A stretch of DNA of 64,000 nt from Paenibacillus oryzae (GTDB taxonomy: Bacteria > Bacillota > Bacilli > Paenibacillales > Paenibacillaceae). The stretch is from the NCBI RefSeq assembly GCF_001675045.1, contig NZ_LYPA01000042.1, forward strand, positions 3,179 to 67,178. The letters are read 5' to 3'. The notes beneath the pieces are model-generated. The model ran no database searches. It saw only the letters and a list, made by a program, of their open reading frames with translations, and was not told the DNA's origin. Positions 25,956 to 34,174 of the stretch are shown piece after piece. Position 1 is the first letter of the stretch; each line of letters opens with the position of its first letter. The position numbers and the translations under genes were made by a program.

Positions 25956-26972
25956 TCAGCCCTCCGGCAGAACGGAATGCTGCTCCAGCCAATGCAAGCC
26001 GTACATCGTATCGTCGATAATGCCAGCCAGCACCTCGCCGCTATCAATTCCATCCGAAAATCTAACAGCAAAATGCAGCGCAACATCCAGCAGCCTCAGC
26101 TTGATCAAAACAGGCAGGAGGCGAAGCTCCTCCTTGTTTAGCGAAACCTGGCTGGTAAACCCTTGAATAACGGCGCGGATGCTTGCAGCTGCATCCCTGT
26201 TCCAAGGCTTGATGAGATCAACAATAAGCACGGCCAGCTCCATGGCGCGGCAATCTACGGTGACGAACTCAAAATCAAGAATTCCGGTAATTCGGCTGCC
26301 GTCGCTTAACGCATTGTTAAATACAAGATCCCCATGAATCCATTGCTGGGGTAAAGCGGCAACCTCGGGGCATTGCCGTTCCGTCGCCTCTCTGTGAAGC
26401 TGAATGGCTGCCAATGCCTCGCCTTTCCCTTCCAGAAGCGGCGATGCGCCGGAAAGCGCCGCCATTTTTTCGCCCGTCATTGCAGCGTAGGAGTCCGCCA
26501 AGGCATAATACGGACTGTATTGCGGTTTGCCAATCAGCTCCATATCCTTAATGGTGTTAATCAATCGGCCAGCCGCTTCGCCCAGCTGGAAGGCGTCCCT
26601 CTCTGAAGCCCCCGAAGGACGAGCGCCTTCAATATAGCGAAAAACGGCGCCCGCTCTTCCATCTGACAGCTCCACCACCGTTTCTCCAGCTTCATTAACT
26701 AAAGGCCGAGGCACCAAAAACGGCAGCTCAGACCTTTTGTCCAGCTTGTCCAGCATTTCATGCTCCAGTTTTACCGCTTCCATATTTCCATAGTTGTTAT
26801 ACACGCGCAAAACAAAGCTTTCGCCGCCTGAGCTCCCCATTACCGTAACATTGTTCATGCCGCTTTCCCCTTCTGTCAGCTCAAGAGGTTCATTCGGACG
26901 AAAACGCTGCCACAATTCCCGTAAGAGCTCATTCCTTCCTGATTCGGTATGTACGTTGCTTTCCTGTTGCAT
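25956..26972 (-). CDS. Phosphotransferase family (APH/homoserine kinase II-like)
   Basis: A 338-residue kinase-fold protein. The N-lobe contains FVLRVYNN (lysine-equivalent strand), and the catalytic loop IHGDLVFNNAL with ILDFEFVTVDCRAMELA supplies the Asp and metal-binding residues of aminoglycoside phosphotransferase-like enzymes. Related spore-coat CotS and homoserine kinase II proteins share these motifs; the substrate cannot be assigned. It lies 76 bp upstream of the ChbG gene on the same strand and has its own promoter at 27063-27092. Confidence 0.85.
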   Translation of the reverse strand: MQQESNVHTESGRNELLRELWQRFRPNEPLELTEGESGMNNVTVMGSSGGESFVLRVYNNYGNMEAVKLEHEMLDKLDKRSELPFLVPRPLVNEAGETVVELSDGRAGAVFRYIEGARPSGASERDAFQLGEAAGRLINTIKDMELIGKPQYSPYYALADSYAAMTGEKMAALSGASPLLEGKGEALAAIQLHREATERQCPEVAALPQQWIHGDLVFNNALSDGSRITGILDFEFVTVDCRAMELAVLIVDLIKPWNRDAAASIRAVIQGFTSQVSLNKEELRLLPVLIKLRLLDVALHFAVRFSDGIDSGEVLAGIIDDTMYGLHWLEQHSVLPEG

Positions 26973-27062
26973 TAATCTCTCTGCTCCTTCCCCTCATATT
27001 CTCATAGAGGCAGATCCAAAAGCCCGCTTTCCAAAAGGAGTCATGCCCTCCCCATAAGCCTT

Positions 27063-27092
27063 ATTATAATCGCCCTAGGGAGAAGATGGCAA
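27063..27092 (-). promoter_or_regulatory. Sigma-A promoter of the phosphotransferase gene
   Basis: Minus-strand TTGCCA (27087-27092), an 18-bp spacer and TATAAT (27063-27068), about 90 bp before the start. The rest of the 340-bp gap (26973-27312) holds only this promoter and the terminator at 27144-27208. Confidence 0.75.
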
Positions 27093-27143
27093 AAAAGTTA
27101 GCTTCACGGTCCCCCTTTAAAGGCTGCATTATTTAAGGAATGG

Positions 27144-27208
27144 CAAAAAAAGCAGCTTTCGACAGACTGGAAGGCCCAATATGGCCGCCCTCGTTGTCGA
27201 AAGCTTCT
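27144..27208 (-). terminator. Intrinsic terminator of the amino acid permease gene
   Basis: On the minus strand GCTTTCGACA pairs with TGTCGAAAGC with inner GGCC/GGCC pairing, followed by TTTTTTT. It is about 105 bp beyond the permease stop. Confidence 0.8.
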
Positions 27209-27312
27209 GTTTTCTGTAGCTTATTGCGCTTCCCCGGGAAATAAAGCGATGCGCCCTTTCTATTTCCCGTTCCCATTTCCCAGGCTGCCTGCCAGCTTAA
27301 AAATGATAAGCG

Positions 27313-28989
27313 CTAATTCACGGGATAATTTCCTTCCAGGCGAGAAAGCTCGCGGCCAGCTTTCTTCATTACTTTTCGTCCTTCTTCCATTCTGGCTCTG
27401 CGTTTGCGAATGGCGGCTTCTCTAAGCACTGCCAGAGTCAAAAAAGCGGCAATGCCAGCCCCGCCTCCGGGATGGACATAGACGGCAGAAAGAATTCCGC
27501 TGGCGGCTAGCCATACAAATGCAACCGCATGAATCGGCTTGCTCCAGCTCCCGAGATGCCAAGGTCCTTGACCAAGCGACGCTTCATGCATGATTTTGCT
27601 TCTATTTCCAAGCAGTGATTTAAGCCGCAGACCAATCGGCACCGCATAAGCAAGCTGAAATCCCGCCAAACCAAGCGACAGCAGCAGCATTAGGTGGTTC
27701 CGGCCTGCAGCGGCAAAGCACGCAAGCAACGCCAGCGAGAGAGCGGCTGTCACAACAATGGCCGTGACAGGCAATTGGCGGGTTACGGACACAGCAGCCA
27801 GCCTGCGGCTGAACGGCAAGGCTTCGTCGCGTGCCATAGCAAACAGTGTTCTGGCGCAAGAACCGGCGGCCTGTACTCCACTGAACCATATCGACAAAAT
27901 AATCAATACGGCTAGAATCACAGCTCCTCCCCACCCTGCCAGGGCGCTTTGCATGAACCACTCCACTCCCGAAAACCCGCCAATCAGGGGGATCGTCGCC
28001 AGATTGGAGCTGCTGCCCAGTGCGGACGGCAATGTCAAAGTCATAAACATAAGCAGCACAAAACCAAACGCAAAAACAAAAGCAACCGACATAAATATGC
28101 TCCACGGAACACTAATTCGCGGCTCAATGGTTTCCTCTGCGCCTTGTGCCGCTCCGTCCATTCCCGTAAACAGCTTCAGAAGCAAAAGCGAACCAAGAAG
28201 CAGCCCCTCCGGTCCGGCCGCTGCATTCCAACTTATGTCCCGAAACGCAAACAATACAGCCGGTGAATAATCGCCAGGCCAGAAAGCCCAGACCAACCCT
28301 CCCAATATAGCTGAAGCAAGCACAAGCTGGAGCCACAGTCCCGCAGCCGCAAGCCATTGGCGCGCTATATGTCCCCACAAGCTGGCGGCCGCGAGCGAGC
28401 AACATACTGCCGTTGCCGTCAGGCCTAGCGACATTGGCGTCACTTCAAGGCCAAACCGGGCGGCAAGCAGCCGATTGACCAAAAATGCGCAGCCCCCTGT
28501 TAGAAGGGCAAGCATGGCAAGCTGGCCGATGGCGTGAAGCCAGCCGGCAAAAAGCGCCCACCTCCGCCCTCCAAGCAGATATGCGCCGTGATAAATGCCG
28601 CCTGATGAAGGCACTGCCGACATCAATTCCGCCAGCGCAGCAGCAACAGGCAGGCTTAGAAGCGCAACAATCGGAAAACCAAGGCCAATGACCGTTGGTC
28701 CTCCGGCGATCAAAGCCGGACCAAACAGGATCGCTGCGCTTCCGATTAGCGCCATTGTATTAAAGGAAAGGCCCAGCGCAGGAATGCCCCGCCATCTGCG
28801 GGACAATAGCTGTGCCAGTCCCAGCCGATGCAAGTCCGATTTGTCCTGAAGTACTTGCGCGTCACGCCCATACATGGACATGCTCTGGTAACGTGAGGAC
28901 TCCACGCCGCTTTGCGCCTTCCAGCCCAATGCCAAAATTAATACCCCCGCGGCAACAGCCGGCAAACATCCCAACAAAGCCGCAAACAT
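27313..28989 (-). CDS. APC family amino acid permease
   Basis: A 558-residue polytopic membrane protein with about twelve to thirteen hydrophobic segments. The APC signature is visible in GPTVIGLGFPIVALLSLPVAAALAEL-like first half (short motif SAVPSSGGIYHGAYLLGG) and in FAMARDEALPFSRRLAAVS. It resembles the eukaryotic-type choline/GABA permease branch of the APC superfamily. The first ~20 residues form an extra hydrophobic segment before a 50-residue soluble stretch. The ATG at 28989 follows GGGAGGG; an upstream in-frame start is rejected. Substrate not assignable. Confidence 0.85.
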   Translation of the reverse strand: MFAALLGCLPAVAAGVLILALGWKAQSGVESSRYQSMSMYGRDAQVLQDKSDLHRLGLAQLLSRRWRGIPALGLSFNTMALIGSAAILFGPALIAGGPTVIGLGFPIVALLSLPVAAALAELMSAVPSSGGIYHGAYLLGGRRWALFAGWLHAIGQLAMLALLTGGCAFLVNRLLAARFGLEVTPMSLGLTATAVCCSLAAASLWGHIARQWLAAAGLWLQLVLASAILGGLVWAFWPGDYSPAVLFAFRDISWNAAAGPEGLLLGSLLLLKLFTGMDGAAQGAEETIEPRISVPWSIFMSVAFVFAFGFVLLMFMTLTLPSALGSSSNLATIPLIGGFSGVEWFMQSALAGWGGAVILAVLIILSIWFSGVQAAGSCARTLFAMARDEALPFSRRLAAVSVTRQLPVTAIVVTAALSLALLACFAAAGRNHLMLLLSLGLAGFQLAYAVPIGLRLKSLLGNRSKIMHEASLGQGPWHLGSWSKPIHAVAFVWLAASGILSAVYVHPGGGAGIAAFLTLAVLREAAIRKRRARMEEGRKVMKKAGRELSRLEGNYPVN

Positions 28990-29042
28990 GCCGCCATCCC
29001 TCCCATCACATCCATCTGCAACCAGCACCCATACGACTGATA

Positions 29043-29660
29043 TTAATCTCCTGCCAGCATGACGCCCAGCGGGCCATCCTCCTTAATGATGGATTGCAGC
29101 TCATATACGGAAATAGGGAAATAGATAAAGCCGTACACATAAGCAGCCAGCTCATACAGCTGAAAATAGATAACGAGCGACCGGTCGGCGATATAGAAGG
29201 ATTGGCCGGGTGAAATGGATTTGAAGGGCTCCAGCGTTTCTATGCCGCGTTTGGCAATGGATGCGGCAACAATAGCGCTAATGACTTCAATGTAGTTGCT
29301 GCCTGGCTTAAACAGCTCGCCAAGCGTATAACGCTTGCCTGTGCTGGCGTCAAAGGTGAGCGATTGCTGAAGCGTCATGCCATGCGCGCCGCCGGTATAG
29401 GCGTAATTGTATAGCGAGAGGCTGAACACGTTTTTTTCATTGGTTTTTACTTCGAACCAGCCCAGCATTTCGGCTCTGGGATCGTCCAGCGGACCTTGGT
29501 TGGCCCGTAAATTGCGCACCTCGGCGGCTATCTCCTCATTGATGATACGGACCGCGTTGGCGTTGGCGTGGCCCCCTCCGGATACATGCGGGACTAGCAA
29601 AGTTGTTTTTGGAAATACAGCCTTTGCGGTTTGAACAACGAGAGGTGAAGAAATGGACAT
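29043..29660 (-). CDS. DUF3298/DUF4163-like protein
   Basis: A ~205-residue protein that resembles the DUF4163-DUF3298 module found in RsiV-type anti-sigma factors and at the N-terminus of PdaC-type deacetylases. Typical segments are LYNYAYTGGAHGMTLQQSLTFD, TLGELFKPGSNY and LVIYFQLYELAAYVYGF. There is no membrane anchor or signal peptide in the frame, so it is either cytoplasmic or has an unusual leader. The start is uncertain: AAAGG lies 13 bases before the ATG at 29660, and a second ATG at 29675 is too close to it. It is 53 bp upstream of the permease. Confidence 0.78.
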   Translation of the reverse strand: MSISSPLVVQTAKAVFPKTTLLVPHVSGGGHANANAVRIINEEIAAEVRNLRANQGPLDDPRAEMLGWFEVKTNEKNVFSLSLYNYAYTGGAHGMTLQQSLTFDASTGKRYTLGELFKPGSNYIEVISAIVAASIAKRGIETLEPFKSISPGQSFYIADRSLVIYFQLYELAAYVYGFIYFPISVYELQSIIKEDGPLGVMLAGD

Positions 29661-29728
29661 GAAGCGACACACCATCCTTTAAACAAGCTGGGATGATTAA
29701 GCTTATGTCCAGGACAGCTTGTCTCATG

Positions 29729-29758
29729 ACAAAGACGGCGGAGATTGCTCCCCGCCGC
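29729..29758 (-). terminator. Possible terminator after the ABC ATPase gene
   Basis: On the minus strand GGCGG-GGAG-CAAT-CTCC-GCC forms a strong GC stem followed by GTCTTTGTC. The T tract is weak. Confidence 0.5.
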
Positions 29759-29772
29759 CAGGCTGTGTTTTC

Positions 29773-30498
29773 TTACAAAAGACTTTTTTCGCGCAATGTC
29801 AGTTTTCTTCCGTAAACATCAAGAACCAGCTTGCCCTGATTTAATCCCAAAATACGGTCGGCGTACCGCTCGGCCCAATCGCCTTGATGAAGCACGGCGA
29901 TTACGATAATGCCTTCGTTTTTACAAAGCGCTTTCAGCTCGCCAAGCACTTCATCCGCAGCATGGGGATCAAGGCCCGATACGGGCTCGTCCGCAACAAT
30001 AACCTTCGCTCCATGGACAAGCGCCCGGGCAATAGCCATCCGCTGCCGTTCGCCGCCGCTTAGATTACGGGCCTTCAAATGCGCTTTATCGAGCAAGCCG
30101 CGTTTTTCAATCATTTCCATCGCGCCCATATAATCGTCGTTTCTCATCATTCCGCTCCATCTGCGCCATGCTGGCGTTTGGGTAACGGAACCGATGATGA
30201 CATTTTTCAAGCCTGTTTTATCGGGATAAAGAAACGGCTTCTCCTCCAGATAAGCAACCTGCTGCTTAATCTTCATTTTTGCAAGCCAGTTGCCCTGAGG
30301 CACATCCTTCCCGTTGAACTGGTAGGTTCCTGAGGTCCAGGTTTCCTGTAGCGCAAGGCATTTCAGCAGCATGGATTTGCCGCTGCCGCTGCTTCCTTTT
30401 ACAGCCACAAAATCGCCCTCGTAAGCGTCGAAGCTGACATCGTCAAGCACCTTCGGACCTCCGGGTATTCGTTTGGTTAATCCTTTTACTCGTAACAT
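29773..30498 (-). CDS. Orphan ABC transporter ATP-binding protein
   Basis: A 241-residue ABC ATPase. Walker A KGSSGSGKSMLLK, signature LSGGERQRMAIARAL and Walker B VIVADEPVSGLDP are all intact, and the H-loop reads AVLHQGDWAERYAD. The overall look is of the PhnC/phosphonate or lipoprotein-release type. No permease or binding protein lies nearby. The ATG at 30498 follows GGGGAG; the in-frame start at 30519 is rejected. It is divergent from the LexA-box gene, so the operators at 30594-30633 lie about 100 bp upstream of its start. Confidence 0.88.
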   Translation of the reverse strand: MLRVKGLTKRIPGGPKVLDDVSFDAYEGDFVAVKGSSGSGKSMLLKCLALQETWTSGTYQFNGKDVPQGNWLAKMKIKQQVAYLEEKPFLYPDKTGLKNVIIGSVTQTPAWRRWSGMMRNDDYMGAMEMIEKRGLLDKAHLKARNLSGGERQRMAIARALVHGAKVIVADEPVSGLDPHAADEVLGELKALCKNEGIIVIAVLHQGDWAERYADRILGLNQGKLVLDVYGRKLTLREKSLL

Positions 30499-30585
30499 GC
30501 CCAGCTCCCCTTCTAACAATGCAACTATGTAAGCAAGTCTTATAACGATAACCTATAAAGCTAGTTTACGGCAAATAAAAAACAC

Positions 30586-30614
30586 TTTCCACACGAACAA
30601 ATGTTTGGTATACT
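30586..30614 (+). promoter_or_regulatory. Promoter of the small LexA-box gene
   Basis: TTTCCA (30586-30591), a 17-bp spacer and TATACT (30609-30614). The first LexA-type box lies exactly in the spacer. Confidence 0.65.
30594..30607 (+). promoter_or_regulatory. LexA/DinR-type operator 1
   Basis: CGAACAAATGTTTG fits the Bacillus LexA (DinR) consensus CGAAC-N4-GTTYG. It sits between the -35 and -10 hexamers, an efficient repressor position. Confidence 0.75.
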
Positions 30615-30619
30615 GAAAA

Positions 30620-30633
30620 AGAACAAATGTTCT
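30620..30633 (+). promoter_or_regulatory. LexA/DinR-type operator 2
   Basis: AGAACAAATGTTCT is a perfect palindrome of the GAAC-N4-GTTC type, centred 26 bp (2.5 helical turns) after operator 1 and just past the expected transcription start. A pair so close together is unlikely by chance. Confidence 0.75.
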
Positions 30634-30666
30634 GAAAATTGAGGCATTGAAGGAGGCCGGTACACC

Positions 30667-30894
30667 ATGGGAATTAGCTGTGAAAATTTTCGTTATGTGG
30701 AGAAGGTTCGTCCGTTTCGCGATTTAACCTTTAAGTTTTACAGTGATGGAAGGTTAGTCATTATCGACAATAACACAGAGGAGGTGATCGGTCCCCGCGA
30801 TTTGAAGAGCGACAGCCGCGACTTTTATGTGAAGAGGCGCATTGCTTTTATCAAAAATCAACTGCATCAATCCCAATTAAAGTATGCCCTATGA
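30667..30894 (+). CDS. Small protein of unknown function under putative SOS control
   Basis: A 75-residue basic protein that I do not recognise. It has no membrane segment, signal peptide or cysteine pair (one Cys at position 5). The middle (FKFYSDGRLVIIDNNTEEVIG) reads like a small beta-sheet and the C-terminus (YVKRRIAFIKNQLHQSQLKYAL) like an amphipathic basic helix. AAGGAGG is placed well before the ATG. Two LexA-type boxes overlap its promoter, so it is probably induced by DNA damage. It has no sequence resemblance to YneA-type LysM division inhibitors. The next gene starts 128 bp downstream. Confidence 0.8.
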   Translation: MGISCENFRYVEKVRPFRDLTFKFYSDGRLVIIDNNTEEVIGPRDLKSDSRDFYVKRRIAFIKNQLHQSQLKYAL

Positions 30895-31021
30895 ATGCCT
30901 CGCCCCGTTCTCCCCTGTTTGAATTGGCTGTGCGGCAGTTTGACGTTTCGGGGTCAGATGCGGTAGATTGGTATAAACCAACTACGCCATGCGTATGGAA
31001 CGGCAAAGGAGAACAGGCTTG

Positions 31022-31687
31022 ATGAAGCAGCAACTATTATTTGATCTGGATGATACGCTTATTTATTGCAATAAATATTTTTTCTTTGTCATTGATCAAT
31101 TCGTGGATACGATGACGGTCTGGTTTGGCGGTTATGATGAGGTTAAGGCCGAGGATATTCGCAGCAGGCAGATGGAATGCGACGTCGCATTAATTAGTGT
31201 CAGCGGCTTTAAGAGCGAGCATTTCCCCCAATCTTTTCTGGATACCTATTCGCACTTCAGCCATTTAACCGGACGCAAGCGTTCCGCAACAGAAGAAGCT
31301 TTTTTATGGAAGCTGGGCATGGGGGCATACGAGCATGAAACGGAGCCGTATCCAAATATGGAACGTACATTGGATACGCTGGCGGAAGCCGGTCACGAGC
31401 TCCATCTATATACGGGCGGCGAAGAGCCCATTCAACGCCGCAAAATTCAGAGTATGGGACTCCAGCATTATTTTGGCTCCAACATCTATATTCGGCAGCT
31501 CAAGGACAACGAAGCTATGGAAGGCATTTTGGCATCCGGCGGCTTTGACAGAGACCACACATGGATGATTGGCAATTCCATCCGTACCGATGTTGTGCCG
31601 GCATTCATGCCATTCATATACGCTCACAGCTGGAATGGCATTACAATGTGGTTGGTATTGACGTACAGCCGCGCGGAGCTTTTCTGA
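31022..31687 (+). CDS. HAD family hydrolase, apparently frameshifted near its 3' end
   Basis: A phosphatase-fold protein of the HAD superfamily. Motif I is LLFDLDDTLIY, motif II HLYTGG, the motif III lysine lies in RRKIQSMG and motif IV in MIGNSIRTDVVPA. After VVPA the frame reads an unrelated tail to the stop at 31687. In the next frame the sequence continues convincingly (AGIHAIHIRSQLEWHYNVVG) to 31743. GCCGGC at the junction fits a small deletion between direct repeats, or a base-calling error. AAAGGAG precedes the ATG at 31022. All catalytic motifs lie before the break, so the shortened protein might retain fold and activity. Confidence 0.8.
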   Translation: MKQQLLFDLDDTLIYCNKYFFFVIDQFVDTMTVWFGGYDEVKAEDIRSRQMECDVALISVSGFKSEHFPQSFLDTYSHFSHLTGRKRSATEEAFLWKLGMGAYEHETEPYPNMERTLDTLAEAGHELHLYTGGEEPIQRRKIQSMGLQHYFGSNIYIRQLKDNEAMEGILASGGFDRDHTWMIGNSIRTDVVPAFMPFIYAHSWNGITMWLVLTYSRAELF

Positions 31688-31743
31688 CGCTTGATCAATT
31701 GATTGAGGTGCCGGACGCCATTCATAACTTTATTACCCGCTAA
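31600..31743 (+). pseudogene. Out-of-frame 3' tail of the HAD gene
   Basis: The frame ending at TAA 31741-31743 encodes the expected C-terminal part (HIRSQLEWHYNVVGIDV, then FLTLDQLIEVPDAI) but has no start of its own. The upstream and downstream frames differ by one base (net loss of 3n+1 bases). Confidence 0.7.
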
Positions 31744-31750
31744 AAAGTCA

Positions 31751-31795
31751 AAAACCGCTAGCATTCGCAATTAAGCGACTGCTGGCGGTTTTTTT
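31751..31795. terminator. Bidirectional terminator between the HAD gene and topB
   Basis: AACCGCTAGCATTCGC pairs imperfectly with GCGACTGCTGGCGGTT; a T run follows on the plus strand and an A-rich stretch precedes it, so it can serve both convergent genes. Confidence 0.85.
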
Positions 31796-31816
31796 CATTC
31801 AAACGTTGCGTGACTT

Positions 31817-34159
31817 CTATATTTCCACCCCAAGCTTGCCCGTTGCAGAATCAAGCAGCACAATTTTCCCTTCGGCTACTTCCCCTTCTCTAACGGTTAA
31901 CTTAAGCTTTGCTGTTTTGCCTTTTTCGGCAAGCGCTTTGACCTGGGTATCGCTTAGCTTGCGGCCAAAGCTTTCCTTCCAGATGACAAAGCCGCACCCC
32001 GTTTTGTAATGACTGCATCCATAACCCTTGCGGCCCATAAATAAATATCCGCCGCAGCCCGGCCGAGGGCATGCTGCCACCCTTTGCGGCTCCTGAGAAT
32101 GGCTTGGCTGGTTTTGCTGGCTGCGGGAGACCGGAGCAGTTGTCCCGTTATTAACCATACTGCTGCTGGCAGCAGTACGGGAACTGACCGGCGATTTCTT
32201 AGAGGCGGTCCCGGCGTTAGCCGTTGATCTTGACGATGCAGCTCGCGTGCTCCGCGTCGTTCCTTTGCTGCTGCCCCTTCCGCCTTTGGCTGGCATGTCG
32301 GTATTTTGGAAGGCGGCGCTGTCGATTCTGACCTGTCCCTTTGCTTTTTGAACGATCATGGTCGCAAATTTTTTGACATTTTCCATAAATTGCTCATTGG
32401 ATGCGGTGCCGCGCGCGATTTCGCTTAACCGTTTTTCCCACATGCCGGTCATTTCGGGCGATGTCAAAAGCTCCACTCCCGCTGCACGAATCAGTTCGAT
32501 GGCCGTTTTGCCTTTTTGGGTAATGACGATCCGCTTGCCCTGCATCGCAATATATTCAACCTTTTTTAACCGTTCAATCGTAGCTGCGCGAGTAGCGGGG
32601 GTTCCCAGGCCGGAGTCCTTCATGGCATCCCGCACATCCCCGTCTTCAATATCTTTGCCCGCGCTTTCCATAGCCTTCAGCAGCGTGCCTTCTGTAAAAG
32701 GCTTCGGCGGCTGAGTTTCCTTTTCCTTTGCCTCCGCATGGGTGCACGTAATGCCCTGCTCCTTATCCAGTCGGAACGGATAGGCTACCTCCACCTCTTC
32801 ATCGCTATCCTGCTCTTTTTGAGCTTTATCCGTTTTATCCTTCGTTTTTTCCGCTTTTTCATCTTTGTAAATAATTTTCCAGCCCAAGCTTTGCAGCTCC
32901 TTAATATTGCTCTTGAACCGCTCCTTCTCTACCTCGCTCACAACGGCGTGCGATTTGTATTCGGCAGGAGGATAAAACTGGGATAAAAAACGTTTCACAA
33001 TGAGATCATACAGCTTGGCTTCGTCTCCGGACAGTTCACCTGCCTTGCGGGTTGTGGGAAGTATGGCATGATGATCCTCGACTCTTGCCGGGTTGCAGAT
33101 GAATTTGTTTCCCTTATGCACCAAAGCCCGGTTGGCGGAGCTTGCCCATTTGTCGTATGCTGTTCCTTGCAAAGCGGACAACGCCTTATGCATTTCCGGA
33201 ATATTTTGCTCCGTGACATAGTTGGAATTTGTTCTGGGATAAGAAATAACCTTGTGTTTTTCGTACAAGACTTGTGCGATATCCAACGTCTTTTTGGCGG
33301 AAAAACCGTAACGCCCGTTTGCTTCCCGCTGGAGAAGCGTCAGATCGTATAGCTTGAACGGATATTCCTTAACATCCTTAACTTCATAGGATTCGATAAT
33401 GCCGGACTTGCCGCTTACTTTGGCAGCAATCGCGCCCGCTTTATCGCTGTCCGTTAACCGGTCCCCCATCCAGATGCCGCGAAAAGAGGTTTCTCCCTGC
33501 TGAAGCATAGCCTCTACCACATAATATTTGAGCGAGGAAAAAGCCTCGATCAGCTTTTGCCTGTCGTAGATTAATGCAAGCACCGGCGTTTGAACCCGGC
33601 CAACCGACAACAACACGTTATGCTTGGTTGTAAAAGCGCGTGATCCATTCATTCCGATCAGCCAATCCGCTTCGCTTCGCGCCGTCGCCGCTTTGGTCAG
33701 ATTATCGTATTCCGAACCATCCTTTAACTCGTCAAAGCCTTTGCGAATGCTTTCGGGAGTCAAATCGGATATCCATAGCCGCTTGACTGGCTGGCGCAGC
33801 TTCAAATGGCGCTGAATAAGCGAAAAAATGTATTGCCCTTCCCGCCCCGCATCGCAGCAATTAACCAGCTGCCCGGAGCGTTTGGCAAGCTCCTTGATGA
33901 CCTTGAGCTGATCTGCCGTTTTGCGGTTTGCCACCAGCTTGAACGCCTCCGGTATAATCGGCAAATCGTTAATATTCCATTTTTTATATTTGACATCATA
34001 AGCATCCGGCTCGGCGAGGCCGATCAAATGACCGATTGCCCATGTAATAATATAGTGCTCGCCCTCCAGATAGGTCCGGTGATTTTTGGCGCGCGGTTCG
34101 ATCACGGCCGCGATGTTTCGCCCCATGTCGGGCTTTTCCGCTATAATCAGCGTTTTCAA
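31817..34159 (-). CDS. topB: DNA topoisomerase III
   Basis: A 780-residue type IA topoisomerase that relaxes and decatenates DNA by single-strand passage. It has the N-terminal Toprim domain (LIIAEKPDMGRNIA, CCDAGREGQYI near residue 102) and the catalytic tyrosine in VISYPRTNSNYV (Tyr307). After residue ~610 comes a low-complexity Ser/Thr/Arg linker and then a zinc-ribbon-like module CPRPGCGGYLFMGRKGYGCS with a further Cys. The start is TTG at 34159 with GGGAG upstream. It is 15 bp downstream of the lysozyme-like membrane protein gene, probably cotranscribed. Although topB also occurs on conjugative elements, no such genes are nearby. Confidence 0.95.
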   Translation of the reverse strand: MKTLIIAEKPDMGRNIAAVIEPRAKNHRTYLEGEHYIITWAIGHLIGLAEPDAYDVKYKKWNINDLPIIPEAFKLVANRKTADQLKVIKELAKRSGQLVNCCDAGREGQYIFSLIQRHLKLRQPVKRLWISDLTPESIRKGFDELKDGSEYDNLTKAATARSEADWLIGMNGSRAFTTKHNVLLSVGRVQTPVLALIYDRQKLIEAFSSLKYYVVEAMLQQGETSFRGIWMGDRLTDSDKAGAIAAKVSGKSGIIESYEVKDVKEYPFKLYDLTLLQREANGRYGFSAKKTLDIAQVLYEKHKVISYPRTNSNYVTEQNIPEMHKALSALQGTAYDKWASSANRALVHKGNKFICNPARVEDHHAILPTTRKAGELSGDEAKLYDLIVKRFLSQFYPPAEYKSHAVVSEVEKERFKSNIKELQSLGWKIIYKDEKAEKTKDKTDKAQKEQDSDEEVEVAYPFRLDKEQGITCTHAEAKEKETQPPKPFTEGTLLKAMESAGKDIEDGDVRDAMKDSGLGTPATRAATIERLKKVEYIAMQGKRIVITQKGKTAIELIRAAGVELLTSPEMTGMWEKRLSEIARGTASNEQFMENVKKFATMIVQKAKGQVRIDSAAFQNTDMPAKGGRGSSKGTTRSTRAASSRSTANAGTASKKSPVSSRTAASSSMVNNGTTAPVSRSQQNQPSHSQEPQRVAACPRPGCGGYLFMGRKGYGCSHYKTGCGFVIWKESFGRKLSDTQVKALAEKGKTAKLKLTVREGEVAEGKIVLLDSATGKLGVEI

Positions 34160-34174
34160 TGTTAGGCCACTCCC

